DNA of 64,000 bases from an uncultured Clostridia bacterium (GTDB taxonomy: Bacteria > Bacillota > Clostridia > Oscillospirales > Acutalibacteraceae), in assembly GCA_947627725.1 (NCBI GenBank), contig CANQXE010000006.1, positions 53,017 to 117,016 on the forward strand, given 5' to 3'. This document shows positions 36,053-46,711 of the stretch, one piece after another. Position 1 is the stretch's first letter. Every line of letters starts with the position of its first letter. The translations under genes were made by a program, and so were the position numbers. Under the pieces are notes generated by a model. It was not told where the DNA came from. It saw only the letters and a program-made list of their open reading frames with translations, and did not search any database.

Positions 36053-37261
36053 ATGAAAATTCCTGTACTTGCGGAGAAAAAAGAATATTGCTGCGGCTGC
36101 GGTGTATGTGTAAATGTCTGCAAAACCGACGCTATTCATATGAAATGCGACGAGTATGGTTTTGAATACCCGCAAATCAATGAAAATAAATGTGTCGGTT
36201 GCGGAAAATGCATGGATGTCTGCCCGTACATAAATACTGACAATCATAAAAATAAACCCGTTAATGCTTTTGCCGCTGTATCTGAAAACACAGATGTTAT
36301 GGATTCTGCCTCTGGCGGTGTATTTGCATCAATTGCGACCGAATTTATAAGGCAGGAAGGAATTGCAGTTGGCTCCGCTCTTGAAAATATTAACGGAAAA
36401 CTTATACCGCATCATATTACTGTTGACAATTTAAGCAGTCTTCAGAAGCTGCTCGGTTCAAAATACGTGCAAAGTGATACCGAAGAAATTTTTAAAGAAA
36501 TAAAAAAACTGCTCTGTGAAAACAGAAAGGTATTATTTTCAGGCACGCCATGTCAGGTTAGCGCCCTGTATTCATTTTTGGGTAAAGAATATGATAATCT
36601 GTTTACAATGGACTTAATTTGTCACGGCGTACCGAGCAGAAAGATGTTTCGGGACTATCTTAACTATATTGCGGATAAATACGGTAAGGTAAAGGATTTT
36701 ATTTTTCGTGATAAAAAAAGAGGTCTGACCTTTGTATCCCGTGCTGTCTGTGAAAAAAACGGTAAAGAAAATGTCAGGTATATTCAATACGGTGAAAGTG
36801 CATATTATATCTTTTTCCTACAAGGAAATACCTACAGAGACTGTTGTTATAAATGTAAATATGCAGATAAAAACAGAATAGGCGACATAACCATAGGCGA
36901 CTTCTGGGGTATTAAAACACAGCATCCTGAGCTTTTTGACGGCAATCACAAAATATTTGATTCAGATAAGGGAATTAGCTGCCTGCTTGTAAATACTCCT
37001 AAAGGTAAAGAACTTATTAACACATACGGTAAAGGTCTCAGTTTGTATAAAAGTACATTTGATAAAATAGCTCTTGAAAACAAGCAACTTTCTCAACCCA
37101 GCGTACCAAAGGGCGACAGAGCCGAAATAATGAATATATATAGAACAGGCGGCTATGCAGCTCTTGACAGATATTTCAGAAATCAGTCGGGTATATCAAT
37201 TTATATTTCCAAGCTGAAATCAAAGATTCCGCTACCAATAAAGAAAATATTAAAAAAATAA
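36053..37261 (+). CDS. F420H2 dehydrogenase beta-subunit-like iron-sulfur oxidoreductase
   Basis: This 402-residue protein starts with two ferredoxin motifs (Cys13/16/19/23 and Cys47/50/53/57), followed by the FrhB N- and C-terminal domains with ASGGVFASIA, GTPCQVSALY, DLICHGVPS and the cysteine segment DCCYKCKYA. It is predicted to pass electrons from reduced ferredoxin to a flavin; its sugar or cofactor substrate is unknown. ATG 36053 with GGTGAG upstream is preferred over the TTG at 36032. It follows the pyruvyltransferase by 4 bp and probably acts with it. Confidence 0.85.
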   Translation: MKIPVLAEKKEYCCGCGVCVNVCKTDAIHMKCDEYGFEYPQINENKCVGCGKCMDVCPYINTDNHKNKPVNAFAAVSENTDVMDSASGGVFASIATEFIRQEGIAVGSALENINGKLIPHHITVDNLSSLQKLLGSKYVQSDTEEIFKEIKKLLCENRKVLFSGTPCQVSALYSFLGKEYDNLFTMDLICHGVPSRKMFRDYLNYIADKYGKVKDFIFRDKKRGLTFVSRAVCEKNGKENVRYIQYGESAYYIFFLQGNTYRDCCYKCKYADKNRIGDITIGDFWGIKTQHPELFDGNHKIFDSDKGISCLLVNTPKGKELINTYGKGLSLYKSTFDKIALENKQLSQPSVPKGDRAEIMNIYRTGGYAALDRYFRNQSGISIYISKLKSKIPLPIKKILKK

Positions 37262-37280
37262 AGCAGGTTTTTATATTATT

Positions 37281-38504
37281 ATGAAAATACTTTACTCTGC
37301 CTTTACAGCCCATCCGTATTCAGGTTCAGAGGCACAATGCGGTTGGGCATGGCCGTATGCAATGCGCAGCTATCACGATGTCTTTTTGTTGACAAGAAAT
37401 GAAAACAAGAGTGACATTGAAAAATATTTAAGAGAAAATAACATAACAAACATAAAAGTTTTTTATCATGATATACCAAAGTTTTTAAATATATACGGCA
37501 AAACAGGTAAGCTCTATTTTCCGTATTATATATTGTGGCAGGCAACTGTCAAATACACAATTAAGAAACTCCATAAAAAATATCAGTTTGACTATATTCA
37601 GCATATTACCTTGGGAGATTTCAGAATAATAGGCTCCGCTTACAAAGCAAATACAAAATTCATATTCGGTCCTGTAGGCGGCGCTCAAATTACGCCTGAA
37701 GTTTTTGAGCCGTACATAAAGAAGCATAAAAAAAGTGAAATAGTAAGGCAGCTTATAAATAAATCAACTAAATATAATATTTTTTACAGACATGCGCTCA
37801 ACCGAGCTGATTTAATTCTTGCCGCTAACAGAGAAACTTTAAATTATCTTTCCTCATTGGTCAGGGATAAATCGAAATGCCGTCTGCTTACCGAAAACGG
37901 CATAATGGAATCAAAAATCTGTACCCCGTCTTTCATAACAAAGGAAAAGAATGATACTGTTAATATTCTGTGGGCAGGCAGATTCATATACAGAAAGGGG
38001 TTAAAATTTCTTCTTGAAACGCTGAGCCTTGTAAAAAGTAACAGAAGCTTCAAATTACTCCTTGTCGGCAACGGACCGGAGGAGGATTCATTAAAAAAAC
38101 TCGCGTCTGAGCTTGGCATTGAAGATAAGGTTATATTTTACGGAAGAATACCTTATACCAAAATGAAAGAGTTGTATTTATCAAGTGATTTTTTTGTGTT
38201 CCCGAGCTTAAGGGAAACAACAGGCACGGTGCTTTTTGAAGCGATGAGTAACGGACTTCCTGTCATTTCTTTTAATCAGAACGGCGCTGATTTGCTGATT
38301 AACGAGAAATGCGGAATTAAAGTTAACATTAATCAGCCGCTTGATGACATAAAAAATTCCTTTGCCGCTGCAATAAAGCAACTTATTGAAAATGACGAGC
38401 TGAGATTAAGTCTCGGTAAAAACGCATATCAGCGTATATGTGACAGTTTTACATGGCAGCACAAATGCGAGACCTTTGAAGAAAAATTTTTGAAAGAGAT
38501 TTAG
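37281..38504 (+). CDS. Family 4 glycosyltransferase
   Basis: This 407-residue GT4 protein has the acceptor-side YSGSEAQCGWAWPYA and the GPVGGAQITPE segment seen in a subset of polysaccharide transferases, then the donor domain with WAGRFIYRKGLKFL and E-x7-E in LRETTGTVLFEAMSNG. It is separated from the previous gene by 19 bp. The linkage it forms is unknown. Confidence 0.87.
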   Translation: MKILYSAFTAHPYSGSEAQCGWAWPYAMRSYHDVFLLTRNENKSDIEKYLRENNITNIKVFYHDIPKFLNIYGKTGKLYFPYYILWQATVKYTIKKLHKKYQFDYIQHITLGDFRIIGSAYKANTKFIFGPVGGAQITPEVFEPYIKKHKKSEIVRQLINKSTKYNIFYRHALNRADLILAANRETLNYLSSLVRDKSKCRLLTENGIMESKICTPSFITKEKNDTVNILWAGRFIYRKGLKFLLETLSLVKSNRSFKLLLVGNGPEEDSLKKLASELGIEDKVIFYGRIPYTKMKELYLSSDFFVFPSLRETTGTVLFEAMSNGLPVISFNQNGADLLINEKCGIKVNINQPLDDIKNSFAAAIKQLIENDELRLSLGKNAYQRICDSFTWQHKCETFEEKFLKEI

Positions 38505-38505
38505 A

Positions 38506-39588
38506 ATGGGAAAAAAAGTTTATTTTATTACTAACGCTTTGTCCGGCGGCGGCGCCGAAAGAGTTATGAGCGTACTTTCAAACTATCTTGTTGAACGGGG
38601 ATACGAAATAAGTTTTCTCCTGCTTCAGGATGATGCAACTGTCTATGAAATCAATGATAAAATAAAACTCTATAAAAGGGCTGATATTCGTCCAAAAGAT
38701 ATGACAGCCCAAATTAAATTTATAAAAAACTTTATGAAAAAAGAGCCTGACGCTCTTTTTGTTTCCTTTTTTACTCATCAAAACCTTTTTACCATTCTCG
38801 CGGCTATCGGCACAAAAGCACAGGTTTTAGTATCCGAGCGAAACGACCCGGCTAATACCTTTACTCCGAAATTAACAAAGATAGGAAATATTGTACGAAA
38901 TATTCTTTATAAAAACCGTCACTGCAAAAAAATAATTTTTCAAACACAGGGGGCTATGGATTATTTCCCTGACAAAATAAAAAATAAAGGCACTGTAATT
39001 GCAAATCCGCTGAAGGACGGACTGCCCGAACCCTACACACTTGAAAGAAAAAAGACGATAGTTTCCGTAGGCAGATTTAATCCTCAAAAAAATTACCGGC
39101 TTTTGCTTGACGCTTTTGCGGAATTTTTCAAAAAGCACCCTGAATACAAGCTGAAAATATACGGAGACGGTTTTTTAAGAAATACCATTGAAAATTATAT
39201 TAAAAAGCTCGGCTTGAATGACAATATTGAACTTTGCGGCTTTTGCAAAAATGTTCATGAAAGAATTCTTGACGCGGGAATGTACGTTATGTCATCGGAC
39301 TTTGAGGGACTTTCAAACGCAATGCTTGAGGCGCTTGCGCTCGGACTACCTGTTATTTCTACGGATCATCCTCCCGGCGGAGCAAGAACATATATAAAAA
39401 GCTATGAAAACGGTATACTTACAACTGTGGGCAATGTTGACGAAATGGCAAAGGCTATGTGCTTTATGGCAGAAAATCCCGAGAAAGCAAATGAAATGGG
39501 TATGAAAGCATCATTAATTCGCAATGACCTTTCGTCTGATAATATCTGCAAAAAATGGAAAAGTGTATTTGACGGTATACTTGAATAA
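38506..39588 (+). CDS. Family 4 glycosyltransferase
   Basis: This 360-residue GT4 enzyme begins with ITNALSGGGAERVMSVLSNY, the typical GGAER loop, and has SVGRFNPQKNYRLL and E-x7-E in DFEGLSNAMLEALALG, followed by STDHPPGG. Relatives include N-acetylgalactosamine-transfer enzymes. One base separates it from the previous gene. Confidence 0.88.
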   Translation: MGKKVYFITNALSGGGAERVMSVLSNYLVERGYEISFLLLQDDATVYEINDKIKLYKRADIRPKDMTAQIKFIKNFMKKEPDALFVSFFTHQNLFTILAAIGTKAQVLVSERNDPANTFTPKLTKIGNIVRNILYKNRHCKKIIFQTQGAMDYFPDKIKNKGTVIANPLKDGLPEPYTLERKKTIVSVGRFNPQKNYRLLLDAFAEFFKKHPEYKLKIYGDGFLRNTIENYIKKLGLNDNIELCGFCKNVHERILDAGMYVMSSDFEGLSNAMLEALALGLPVISTDHPPGGARTYIKSYENGILTTVGNVDEMAKAMCFMAENPEKANEMGMKASLIRNDLSSDNICKKWKSVFDGILE

Positions 39589-39603
39589 AACAGAGGTATG
39601 GAA

Positions 39604-40632
39604 ATGCATAAGTTCAAAAAAATGGACCCTGAAAAAAAATACTTTATAACCGGTGCCGCCGGTTTTATCGGCTTTTTTTTATCAAAGAAGCTTTTGGAAC
39701 AGGGCGCGGAGATTGTCGGAATCGATAATATGAATGATTATTATGACGTTAGACTTAAGGAGGCGCGTCTCAATATTTTAAGTGAATTCGACAAATTTAC
39801 TTTTATCAAAGACAGCATTTCCGATAAGGAGCTTGTACTTAATATTTTTAAAGAACATACGCCTGATATTGTTGTAAATCTTGCGGCACAGGCAGGCGTG
39901 CGGTACTCCATAACAAATCCTGACGCTTATATTGAATCAAACATTGTCGGTTTTTTCAACATTCTTGAAGCGTGCAGATATAATCCTGTGGAGCACCTGC
40001 TCTATGCCTCGTCTTCTTCGGTTTACGGTATGCAGGAAAAAACACCTTTCTCCGTAACCGACGACGTTTCACACCCTATAAGCCTTTATGCCGCTACAAA
40101 AAAATCGAACGAGCTTATGGCGTTTACATATTCTCATCTTTATAATATTCCGACAACAGGTCTGCGCTTTTTTACAGTTTACGGACCCTTTGGCAGACCT
40201 GATATGGCATACTTTTCTTTCACAAACAAAATGATTAAAGGTGAAACGATACAAATATTTAATAACGGCGATATGAAGAGGGATTTCACCTATATTGACG
40301 ATATTGTCCATGGCATTGAAAATATGCTGTGTAATCCCCCTCAGGGTAAAGACCCCGCCAAGGTTTACAATATCGGCAATAATGAGCCTGAGGACCTTAT
40401 GACGTATATTGAAACGCTTGAAAGGGCGCTTATGAAAGCGGGAGTTATTACGCAGCCCGCAAAAAAAGAATTTTTGCCTATGCAGCCGGGTGACGTTTAC
40501 CAGACATATGCCGATGTTTCCGAGCTTATAAGAGACTTCGATTTCAAGCCGGACACCCCCATTGAAAAAGGACTCGGCGAATTTGCGAAATGGTACAAAG
40601 CCTTTTATATTCAAGGAGGCTGTGAGCGATGA
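39604..40632 (+). CDS. UDP-glucuronate 4-epimerase-like NAD-dependent epimerase
   Basis: This 342-residue short-chain dehydrogenase/reductase interconverts UDP-glucuronate and UDP-galacturonate, inferred from its closeness to the GAE group. It shows [29 protein letters not shown], a Ser/Tyr/Lys active site (SSSSVYG; YAATKKS) and [13 protein letters not shown] 39604 has AGAGG 7 bp upstream; the in-frame ATG at 39598 lies too close to it. The UDP-sugar dehydrogenase gene overlapping its 3' end could supply its substrate. Confidence 0.87.
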   Translation: MHKFKKMDPEKKYFITGAAGFIGFFLSKKLLEQGAEIVGIDNMNDYYDVRLKEARLNILSEFDKFTFIKDSISDKELVLNIFKEHTPDIVVNLAAQAGVRYSITNPDAYIESNIVGFFNILEACRYNPVEHLLYASSSSVYGMQEKTPFSVTDDVSHPISLYAATKKSNELMAFTYSHLYNIPTTGLRFFTVYGPFGRPDMAYFSFTNKMIKGETIQIFNNGDMKRDFTYIDDIVHGIENMLCNPPQGKDPAKVYNIGNNEPEDLMTYIETLERALMKAGVITQPAKKEFLPMQPGDVYQTYADVSELIRDFDFKPDTPIEKGLGEFAKWYKAFYIQGGCER

Positions 40633-41804
40633 AAATTGCAGTTGCAGGTACAGGATATGTCGGACTTTCAATTTCAGTCCTGCTCGCGCAGAACAACGAG
40701 GTTACCGCGGTTGACATTATTAAAGATAAAGTCGATATGATAAACAAAGGCATATCCCCTATTGTTGACGATGAAATCAATAATTATCTGAAAAGTAAAA
40801 AACTAAACCTGATTGCAACAACTGATGCCGAAAAGGCATATAAGGACGCTGAATTTGTAATAATTTCAACACCCACAAACTATGACCCAAAGCTGAACTT
40901 TTTTGACACCTCGTCGGTTGAGTCTGTTATAGAGCTTGTTATGAAAGTAAACCCCGATGCTGTTATCGTCATCAAATCGACTGTTCCTGTGGGCTATACC
41001 GAAAGCATCAGAGAAAAGTTCAGGAGTATAAAAATAATGTTTTCTCCCGAGTTTTTACGCGAGGGACATGCTTTATATGACAATCTTTATCCGTCAAGAA
41101 TTATTGTCGGTGCGCCCGAAAATATGGCGGCATATGCTCATACCTTTGCTAATCTGCTTAAGGATAATGCAATAAAAACAGATATACCCGTTTTATTTAC
41201 AAAGCCTACCGAAGCGGAGGCTGTTAAGCTCTTTGCAAATACATATCTTGCTCTGCGTGTCGCTTACTTTAATGAGCTTGACACCTATGCTGAGGTTAGA
41301 GGTCTTGAAACAAAGCAGATTATTGAGGGCGTGTGTCTCGACCCCCGAATCGGCGACCATTACAACAATCCGAGCTTTGGCTACGGAGGATACTGTCTGC
41401 CGAAGGATACTAAACAGCTCAGGGCAAACTTTGCCGACGTTCCGAGTAACCTTATCGGCGCTATTGTTGATTCAAATTCAACGCGTAAGGATTTTATTGC
41501 GGACAGAATAATCGAAAAAAATCCTAACATTGTCGGTATCTACCGCCTTACGATGAAGGCAAATTCAGACAATTTCCGACAATCCTCAATACAGGGCGTT
41601 ATGAAACGAATCAAGGCTAAGGGCATTGAGGTCGTTGTTTACGAGCCCTCACTTAAGGAGGAAAGCTTCTTTAACAGCCGTGTTATAAGAGATTTGGACG
41701 AGTTTAAAAAAATATCCGATGTTATCGTTGTAAACCGTTTCAGCAGTGAAATTGAGGATGTTACGGACAAAGTTTATACAAGAGATTTATTTTACAGAGA
41801 TTAA
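40629..41804 (+). CDS. UDP-glucose 6-dehydrogenase family
   Basis: This 391-residue enzyme oxidises a UDP-hexose to a UDP-hexuronate with NAD. The N-terminal Rossmann motif is AGTGYVGLS, followed by [17 protein letters not shown] and EFLREG; the catalytic cysteine is in [14 protein letters not shown]. It resembles the short Ugd form of enteric bacteria (388 residues). It overlaps the epimerase gene by 4 bp. A related UDP-N-acetylhexosamine dehydrogenase is less likely. Confidence 0.92.
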   Translation: MKIAVAGTGYVGLSISVLLAQNNEVTAVDIIKDKVDMINKGISPIVDDEINNYLKSKKLNLIATTDAEKAYKDAEFVIISTPTNYDPKLNFFDTSSVESVIELVMKVNPDAVIVIKSTVPVGYTESIREKFRSIKIMFSPEFLREGHALYDNLYPSRIIVGAPENMAAYAHTFANLLKDNAIKTDIPVLFTKPTEAEAVKLFANTYLALRVAYFNELDTYAEVRGLETKQIIEGVCLDPRIGDHYNNPSFGYGGYCLPKDTKQLRANFADVPSNLIGAIVDSNSTRKDFIADRIIEKNPNIVGIYRLTMKANSDNFRQSSIQGVMKRIKAKGIEVVVYEPSLKEESFFNSRVIRDLDEFKKISDVIVVNRFSSEIEDVTDKVYTRDLFYRD

Positions 41805-41823
41805 AATGATTGGCAGGAATAAT

Positions 41824-42717
41824 ATGAATTTATTTAAGCGTACATTTATGTTTTTTGCAAGGAGAAATTTTTTTGACTGGATGCCTGATAAGCTTTATTT
41901 AAAGCTCTGCTATAAATGTCATACAGGTAAAAAACTAAACCTTAAAAACCCCCAATCATTTAATGAAAAACTGCAATGGCTGAAACTTTATGACCGCAAA
42001 TCCGAATATACAACGATGGTAGATAAATACGCTGTCAAGGAATACGTGGCGTCTATTATAGGTGAAGAATATATTATACCGACTCTCGGTGTTTGGGACA
42101 GAGCGGAGGATATAGATTTTGACAGTCTTCCTAATCAGTTTGTGCTGAAATGCACACACGATTCAGGCGGTCTCGTTATATGCAGAAACAAATCAGAGCT
42201 TGATATAGAACAGGCTAAAATAAAATTAAATAAATTTCTTAAACGAGATTATTTTTATCTTCACAGAGAATGGCCGTATAAAAATGTGAAGCCGAGAATT
42301 ATTGCTGAGAAATATATTGAGGACAGCTCAAGAATCGTTCCCGAGGATTATAAAATTTATTGCTTCGGAGGGAAACCGGAATATATAGTCGTTTTTCATA
42401 ACAGATTTAATGACGAAAAGCATTTAAGCGAAACAGTATATAATACAAATTGGGAAAAGCAGGAGATTTCATTAGACGACCATTTTGAAATAAGTGATAT
42501 AGTTGAAGAAAAACCCGAATGTCTTGATTTAATGCTTGAATTTGCCCATAGGCTGAGTAACGGTATGCCGCAGGCAAGAATAGACTTTTATATCGTAAAC
42601 AATCAATTAAAATTCGGAGAAATCACATTATGCACTGCAAGTGGATTTCAACCAATGATCCCGAAGGAATTAGATGATGAGCTTGGCAAGCTTATAAAAC
42701 TGCCGACAAATAAGTAA
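41824..42717 (+). CDS. TupA-like ATP-grasp protein
   Basis: This 297-residue protein matches the TupA-like ATP-grasp group found in polysaccharide clusters: FNEKLQWLKLYDR, MVDKYAVKEYV, FVLKCTHDSGG and PRIIAEKYIED. It probably forms an amide or acyl-phosphate-derived bond, for example attaching an amino acid to a uronic acid, but no substrate is proven. The start is ATG 41824 with GCAGGA upstream; another in-frame ATG at 41806 lacks a ribosome binding site. Confidence 0.82.
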   Translation: MNLFKRTFMFFARRNFFDWMPDKLYLKLCYKCHTGKKLNLKNPQSFNEKLQWLKLYDRKSEYTTMVDKYAVKEYVASIIGEEYIIPTLGVWDRAEDIDFDSLPNQFVLKCTHDSGGLVICRNKSELDIEQAKIKLNKFLKRDYFYLHREWPYKNVKPRIIAEKYIEDSSRIVPEDYKIYCFGGKPEYIVVFHNRFNDEKHLSETVYNTNWEKQEISLDDHFEISDIVEEKPECLDLMLEFAHRLSNGMPQARIDFYIVNNQLKFGEITLCTASGFQPMIPKELDDELGKLIKLPTNK

Positions 42718-42739
42718 CTTTAATTCAGGGGAGTTGAAA

Positions 42740-44032
42740 ATGGCTCAAAATAACGTATTAAAAATACCGCTTGACAAATATAAAAACGTAAAACCTGATT
42801 TGGCGTTTTTTATTTACTTTGCCGTAATGTTCTGCCTTTACACAAATACATGGATTCAGCTTGGCATACAGCTTTTTATAATAGCATATGTCATCATAAG
42901 AAAAATAAATGATTACAGAATTACATTAAAATTAGATATGATAAAAAATATCGTCCTGTTTGTATTATGGTTCGGTATGCTTACATTACTCCTTTATTTG
43001 TCAACTAAGTTCTGGGCATACAGTTATATTATCGGTTCCAAAACGATGTTAGGTGTATTCAGATGCTTTGGTATCGGTATGGCAATATTCTTGTACGTCG
43101 ACTCAACAGAAAAAGCAATTTCACTCGTTCAATCCTTCGCATATGCGTCTGTGATTATGGGTATTGCCGCTTTGATAACTACTTCCCCATCTCAGTATTT
43201 TCAGGCGGGAGACGAGGGCTTCGGTCAGGTTATCGGTCAGCAGCGAAACGGAATAGGCGCTGTAGCTGCCGGAATGTCCGTAATATGTGTATACTTAAAA
43301 CGGTATACAGATTTCAAATACGGGGATTATATGGCGGGATTTTTTGTTATTCTTACTCTTCTGACAGGATCACGCGGCTCGTTAATTCAGTTATTAATTT
43401 TATTTGTTCTTATAGTTATTGTTGATAAAGATATATACAAAATGATGACAAAAATAATTGTATTTATTTTTGCCGGAGCAATAATCATTTTACTTTTACG
43501 GAATATTCCCATTTTATACGAAAATCTCTGGTTAAGATTTGAAGGATTATTTACAACAATATCAGGCGAAAGCATTGATGATGCCAGTACACAGGGACGT
43601 GAATTTTTCAAGGAAATAGCTTTTGAAATGTTCAAAGACAGACCGATTTTAGGATGGGGTGTTGACGGATTCAAATGCTATTTACGTGATAATCCTATAT
43701 ATAACGGATATTATTTAGATGCAACCTACAGTCACTGTAACTTTTCGGAGCTTATGGCAGATCTCGGAATATTAGGGTTACTTGCTTGGTATGTCCCAAC
43801 ATTTTTTATTTTGATAAAGGGATTTAAAAACAGAGACTGTCATCCGCTGATTAAAATATTCTTTTTTTGGCTTCTTTCTATGATCATTCTTGATTATGCA
43901 AGAATTCCGTGGGAAACTCATCCGGGTTCCTATCAATATTTTATGGTATTTTTAATAATTCAGTATTTCTCATTTGAGATCAAGAAACTTAAAAATAATA
44001 AATCATCACTCGAAACAAGAAAAGGGTTATAA
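42740..44032 (+). CDS. O-antigen polymerase/ligase-like protein (Wzy)
   Basis: This 430-residue polytopic protein with about 10-12 hydrophobic segments has the Wzy_C-type core GSRGSLIQLLI and a large extracellular loop with GWGVDGFKCYL, THPGSYQYFM-like sequence (WETHPGSYQYFM) and H-containing YSHCNFSELMADLG. It probably polymerises lipid-linked repeat units outside the membrane. AGGGGAG precedes ATG 42740. It is the only polymerase candidate in the cluster. Confidence 0.85.
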   Translation: MAQNNVLKIPLDKYKNVKPDLAFFIYFAVMFCLYTNTWIQLGIQLFIIAYVIIRKINDYRITLKLDMIKNIVLFVLWFGMLTLLLYLSTKFWAYSYIIGSKTMLGVFRCFGIGMAIFLYVDSTEKAISLVQSFAYASVIMGIAALITTSPSQYFQAGDEGFGQVIGQQRNGIGAVAAGMSVICVYLKRYTDFKYGDYMAGFFVILTLLTGSRGSLIQLLILFVLIVIVDKDIYKMMTKIIVFIFAGAIIILLLRNIPILYENLWLRFEGLFTTISGESIDDASTQGREFFKEIAFEMFKDRPILGWGVDGFKCYLRDNPIYNGYYLDATYSHCNFSELMADLGILGLLAWYVPTFFILIKGFKNRDCHPLIKIFFFWLLSMIILDYARIPWETHPGSYQYFMVFLIIQYFSFEIKKLKNNKSSLETRKGL

Positions 44033-44034
44033 AT

Positions 44035-45129
44035 ATGGGAAGAGTTCATAATTTATTAAGTTATATTGACCAAGAATATGCTCATCATCATGCAATAAAA
44101 GCTGAAAAAGATAAAATTTCCAATCCGAAACGTCAAATAATAGCCTCTCAATTCACATTGACTAAAGAGCAAAAAAATAAAATTGATAAACTTTACCTGG
44201 AAAATTACGGCAAAAAAATACCTTATGACTGGCATAAATACTATTCCTCATATACGGGAAGCTTTGACGAAAAATACTTTCCCGAACTTCTATTTATTCC
44301 CGAATTTGAGCGTTTAATGAATAACAATAACAGTTATGTAGAGGTATTTCAGGACAAAAACATTCTTCCTATGCTTGCGAAATCTGCCGGAGTACGAATG
44401 CCGAAAACTATATTTTCATGTATAAACGGATTGCTCCAGAATTCTAACCACAATATTGTTTCTGCCAAAGATGTATATAAGCTTGAAGGAGAATATTTTA
44501 TAAAGCCGACAGTTGATTCCTGTAGCGGTGTAGGATGCCGGGTAATCAACATATATCACGGAAAAGATACAATTACAAATGAATCCATAGAGGAGATTAT
44601 CAAATCAAAAGGAAATAACTGGGTGATTCAGGAACGCATCAAATGCCATGAATCAATTACAAAAATTTACTCGGAGAGTGTAAATACATTCAGAATTATG
44701 ACATATATCTGGAATAATAAAATTTGCTATTCCCCCGTTATTATGAGAATCGGGCAGGGCGGCTCTCATTTAGACAATGCCCATGCCGGCGGAATGTTTA
44801 TTGCGATTGACACAGACGGTTCCCTGCACGACACAGCATTCACAGAATTCAAAGAAAAATTCCGGGAGCATCCTGATACGCATTTAAAATATAATGGATA
44901 TAAAATTCCATTGTTCCCAAAGGTTCTTGAAGCTGCTGTTCACTGTCATTCCTTTATTCCTCAAGTCGGATGCATCAACTGGGATTTCACAATCGATGAA
45001 TCGGGTGAACCTTTGCTTATTGAAGCTAATCTGCGGGGCGGTGGAATATGGCTGTTTGAAATGGCGCATGGTACAGGACCGTTTGGTGAAAATACTGCAG
45101 AAATTCTAAAATGGATTAGTAAAAAATGA
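44035..45129 (+). CDS. Sugar-transfer-associated ATP-grasp protein
   Basis: This 364-residue protein belongs to the ATP-grasp group found beside glycosyltransferases. Visible elements are YFIKPTVDSCSGVGCRVI, WVIQERIKCHESI, NTFRIMTYIW, GGMFIAID and a C-terminal metal/nucleotide site INWDFTIDESGEPLLIEAN. It is the second ATP-grasp enzyme here, so two amide- or ester-like substituents may be added to the polymer. The bond and substrate are inferred only from family membership. Confidence 0.83.
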   Translation: MGRVHNLLSYIDQEYAHHHAIKAEKDKISNPKRQIIASQFTLTKEQKNKIDKLYLENYGKKIPYDWHKYYSSYTGSFDEKYFPELLFIPEFERLMNNNNSYVEVFQDKNILPMLAKSAGVRMPKTIFSCINGLLQNSNHNIVSAKDVYKLEGEYFIKPTVDSCSGVGCRVINIYHGKDTITNESIEEIIKSKGNNWVIQERIKCHESITKIYSESVNTFRIMTYIWNNKICYSPVIMRIGQGGSHLDNAHAGGMFIAIDTDGSLHDTAFTEFKEKFREHPDTHLKYNGYKIPLFPKVLEAAVHCHSFIPQVGCINWDFTIDESGEPLLIEANLRGGGIWLFEMAHGTGPFGENTAEILKWISKK

Positions 45130-45190
45130 ATTTGGATTTTTTTAATTATTAAAAATTTCACTTTGTAATTAAGGAAGAATATTTACAATA

Positions 45191-46711
45191 ATGAGAAGTA
45201 AAAAAGCAATATTAAATACTTCCACTTCACTCATATATCAGGTTGTCGCAACAATATGCGGACTCATCACTCCGCGTTTAATTTTAGTTACGTTTGGTTC
45301 GACATACAATGGTATAATCGCCTCTGCCACTCAGTTTATGAGCATGATATCAATTTTGACATTGGGAATTGGTGGCGCTGTCAGAGTAGCGTTATACAAA
45401 ACGTTGGCTAATAATGATACTTTGGGCACAAGTGGGATAGTAAAAGCAACTCAAAAATATATGCATAAGGTCGGACTTTCTGTTGTACTTTATGCAATTA
45501 TTTTAATGACAGTATATCCTTTAATATCTCACAATAACCTTCCTCATATTGAGGCATCTGCGTTAATAGGAATAGTGGCTATAGGGACATTTGCCGAGTA
45601 TTTTTTCGGGATTACATATAAAACACTTCTTATAGCCGACCAAAGCGAATACATTTCTTCCATTCTGCAAATAATTTTAACTGTTTTAAATACTATTGTT
45701 GTAGCAGCACTTATTTTTTCAAATCAAAATATCTTTATTGTTAAGCTTTTTAGTGTGTTTGTTTTTGCGCTCGCTCCGTTATTTTTAAATTTTTATGTAA
45801 ATAAAAAATATTCGCTTATTAAAAATTGTGAAGCTGATAAATCCGCGCTTAAACAAAGGAAAGCCGTTGCTTTTCACTCAATAGCAAATATAGTTCACAA
45901 TAATACTGATTTGATTATTCTAACAATATTTACTGACGCAAAACTTGTTTCCGTTTATACTGTATATAATTTTGCTGTAGGAAAAGTACGTGCCGTTTTA
46001 CAATCCTTTACCGGCGGGCTTGAAGCAGCATTCGGAAATATGTGGGTAAAAAAGGAAATTGATAATATCAATAAAAATTTCCGCGTATATGAGTTTATAA
46101 TTTTCTCGTTTATTTCCGTTGTTTTTTCCTGTGTCGGACTGCTTATTTTACCCTTTGTTGAACTGTTCTCCAAGAATGTTACAGATATAGTTTATGTCAG
46201 AACAGACCTTGCTGTTTTGATAACGGTAACAGAAGCTGTCTTTTGTATAAGGCAGCCGTATTTAACCTTAGTTCAGGCAACCGGTCATTATGAGGAAACC
46301 AAAAACGGTGCAATTTTTGAAGCTGTTATTAATATTGCTTCATCCGTAATTTTAGTCAATATTTTAGGCATTAACGGAATAATCATCGGTACATTATTAG
46401 CTAATCTTATCAGAACAATACAGTACATTTGGTTTGTATCTAAAAGGATTTTATATAGGGGATATAAGGAAATATTTTTAAAGATAATCTGGACGTTAAT
46501 AAACATAGCAATTATTACGGCTGTTTCATTCCCTGTTATTTCTCATAATCAGATATCCGGATGGATTGGTTGGTTTATAAAAGCATTTATCGTGTTAATT
46601 ATAGCTGCCGTTATTACAGTTATATCAGCTTCCCTATTTTACAGAAAAGAATTAATCTCTTTACTGCAAATTATAAAGCGTGCATTGTTAAGGAGTAAAA
46701 CAAGTGAATAA
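45191..46711 (+). CDS. Polysaccharide flippase (Wzx/MATE-like)
   Basis: This 506-residue membrane protein has about 12-14 hydrophobic segments and the family start KAILNTSTSLIYQVVATICG. It probably flips lipid-linked repeat units across the membrane for Wzy. AAGGAAG lies upstream of ATG 45191. It overlaps the next gene by 8 bp. Confidence 0.88.
   Translation: MRSKKAILNTSTSLIYQVVATICGLITPRLILVTFGSTYNGIIASATQFMSMISILTLGIGGAVRVALYKTLANNDTLGTSGIVKATQKYMHKVGLSVVLYAIILMTVYPLISHNNLPHIEASALIGIVAIGTFAEYFFGITYKTLLIADQSEYISSILQIILTVLNTIVVAALIFSNQNIFIVKLFSVFVFALAPLFLNFYVNKKYSLIKNCEADKSALKQRKAVAFHSIANIVHNNTDLIILTIFTDAKLVSVYTVYNFAVGKVRAVLQSFTGGLEAAFGNMWVKKEIDNINKNFRVYEFIIFSFISVVFSCVGLLILPFVELFSKNVTDIVYVRTDLAVLITVTEAVFCIRQPYLTLVQATGHYEETKNGAIFEAVINIASSVILVNILGINGIIIGTLLANLIRTIQYIWFVSKRILYRGYKEIFLKIIWTLINIAIITAVSFPVISHNQISGWIGWFIKAFIVLIIAAVITVISASLFYRKELISLLQIIKRALLRSKTSE

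Noticed and set aside
40069..40671. 200-codon minus-strand frame across the epimerase/dehydrogenase junction
   Set aside because: Overlaps two well-supported genes on the other strand and shows no family features.
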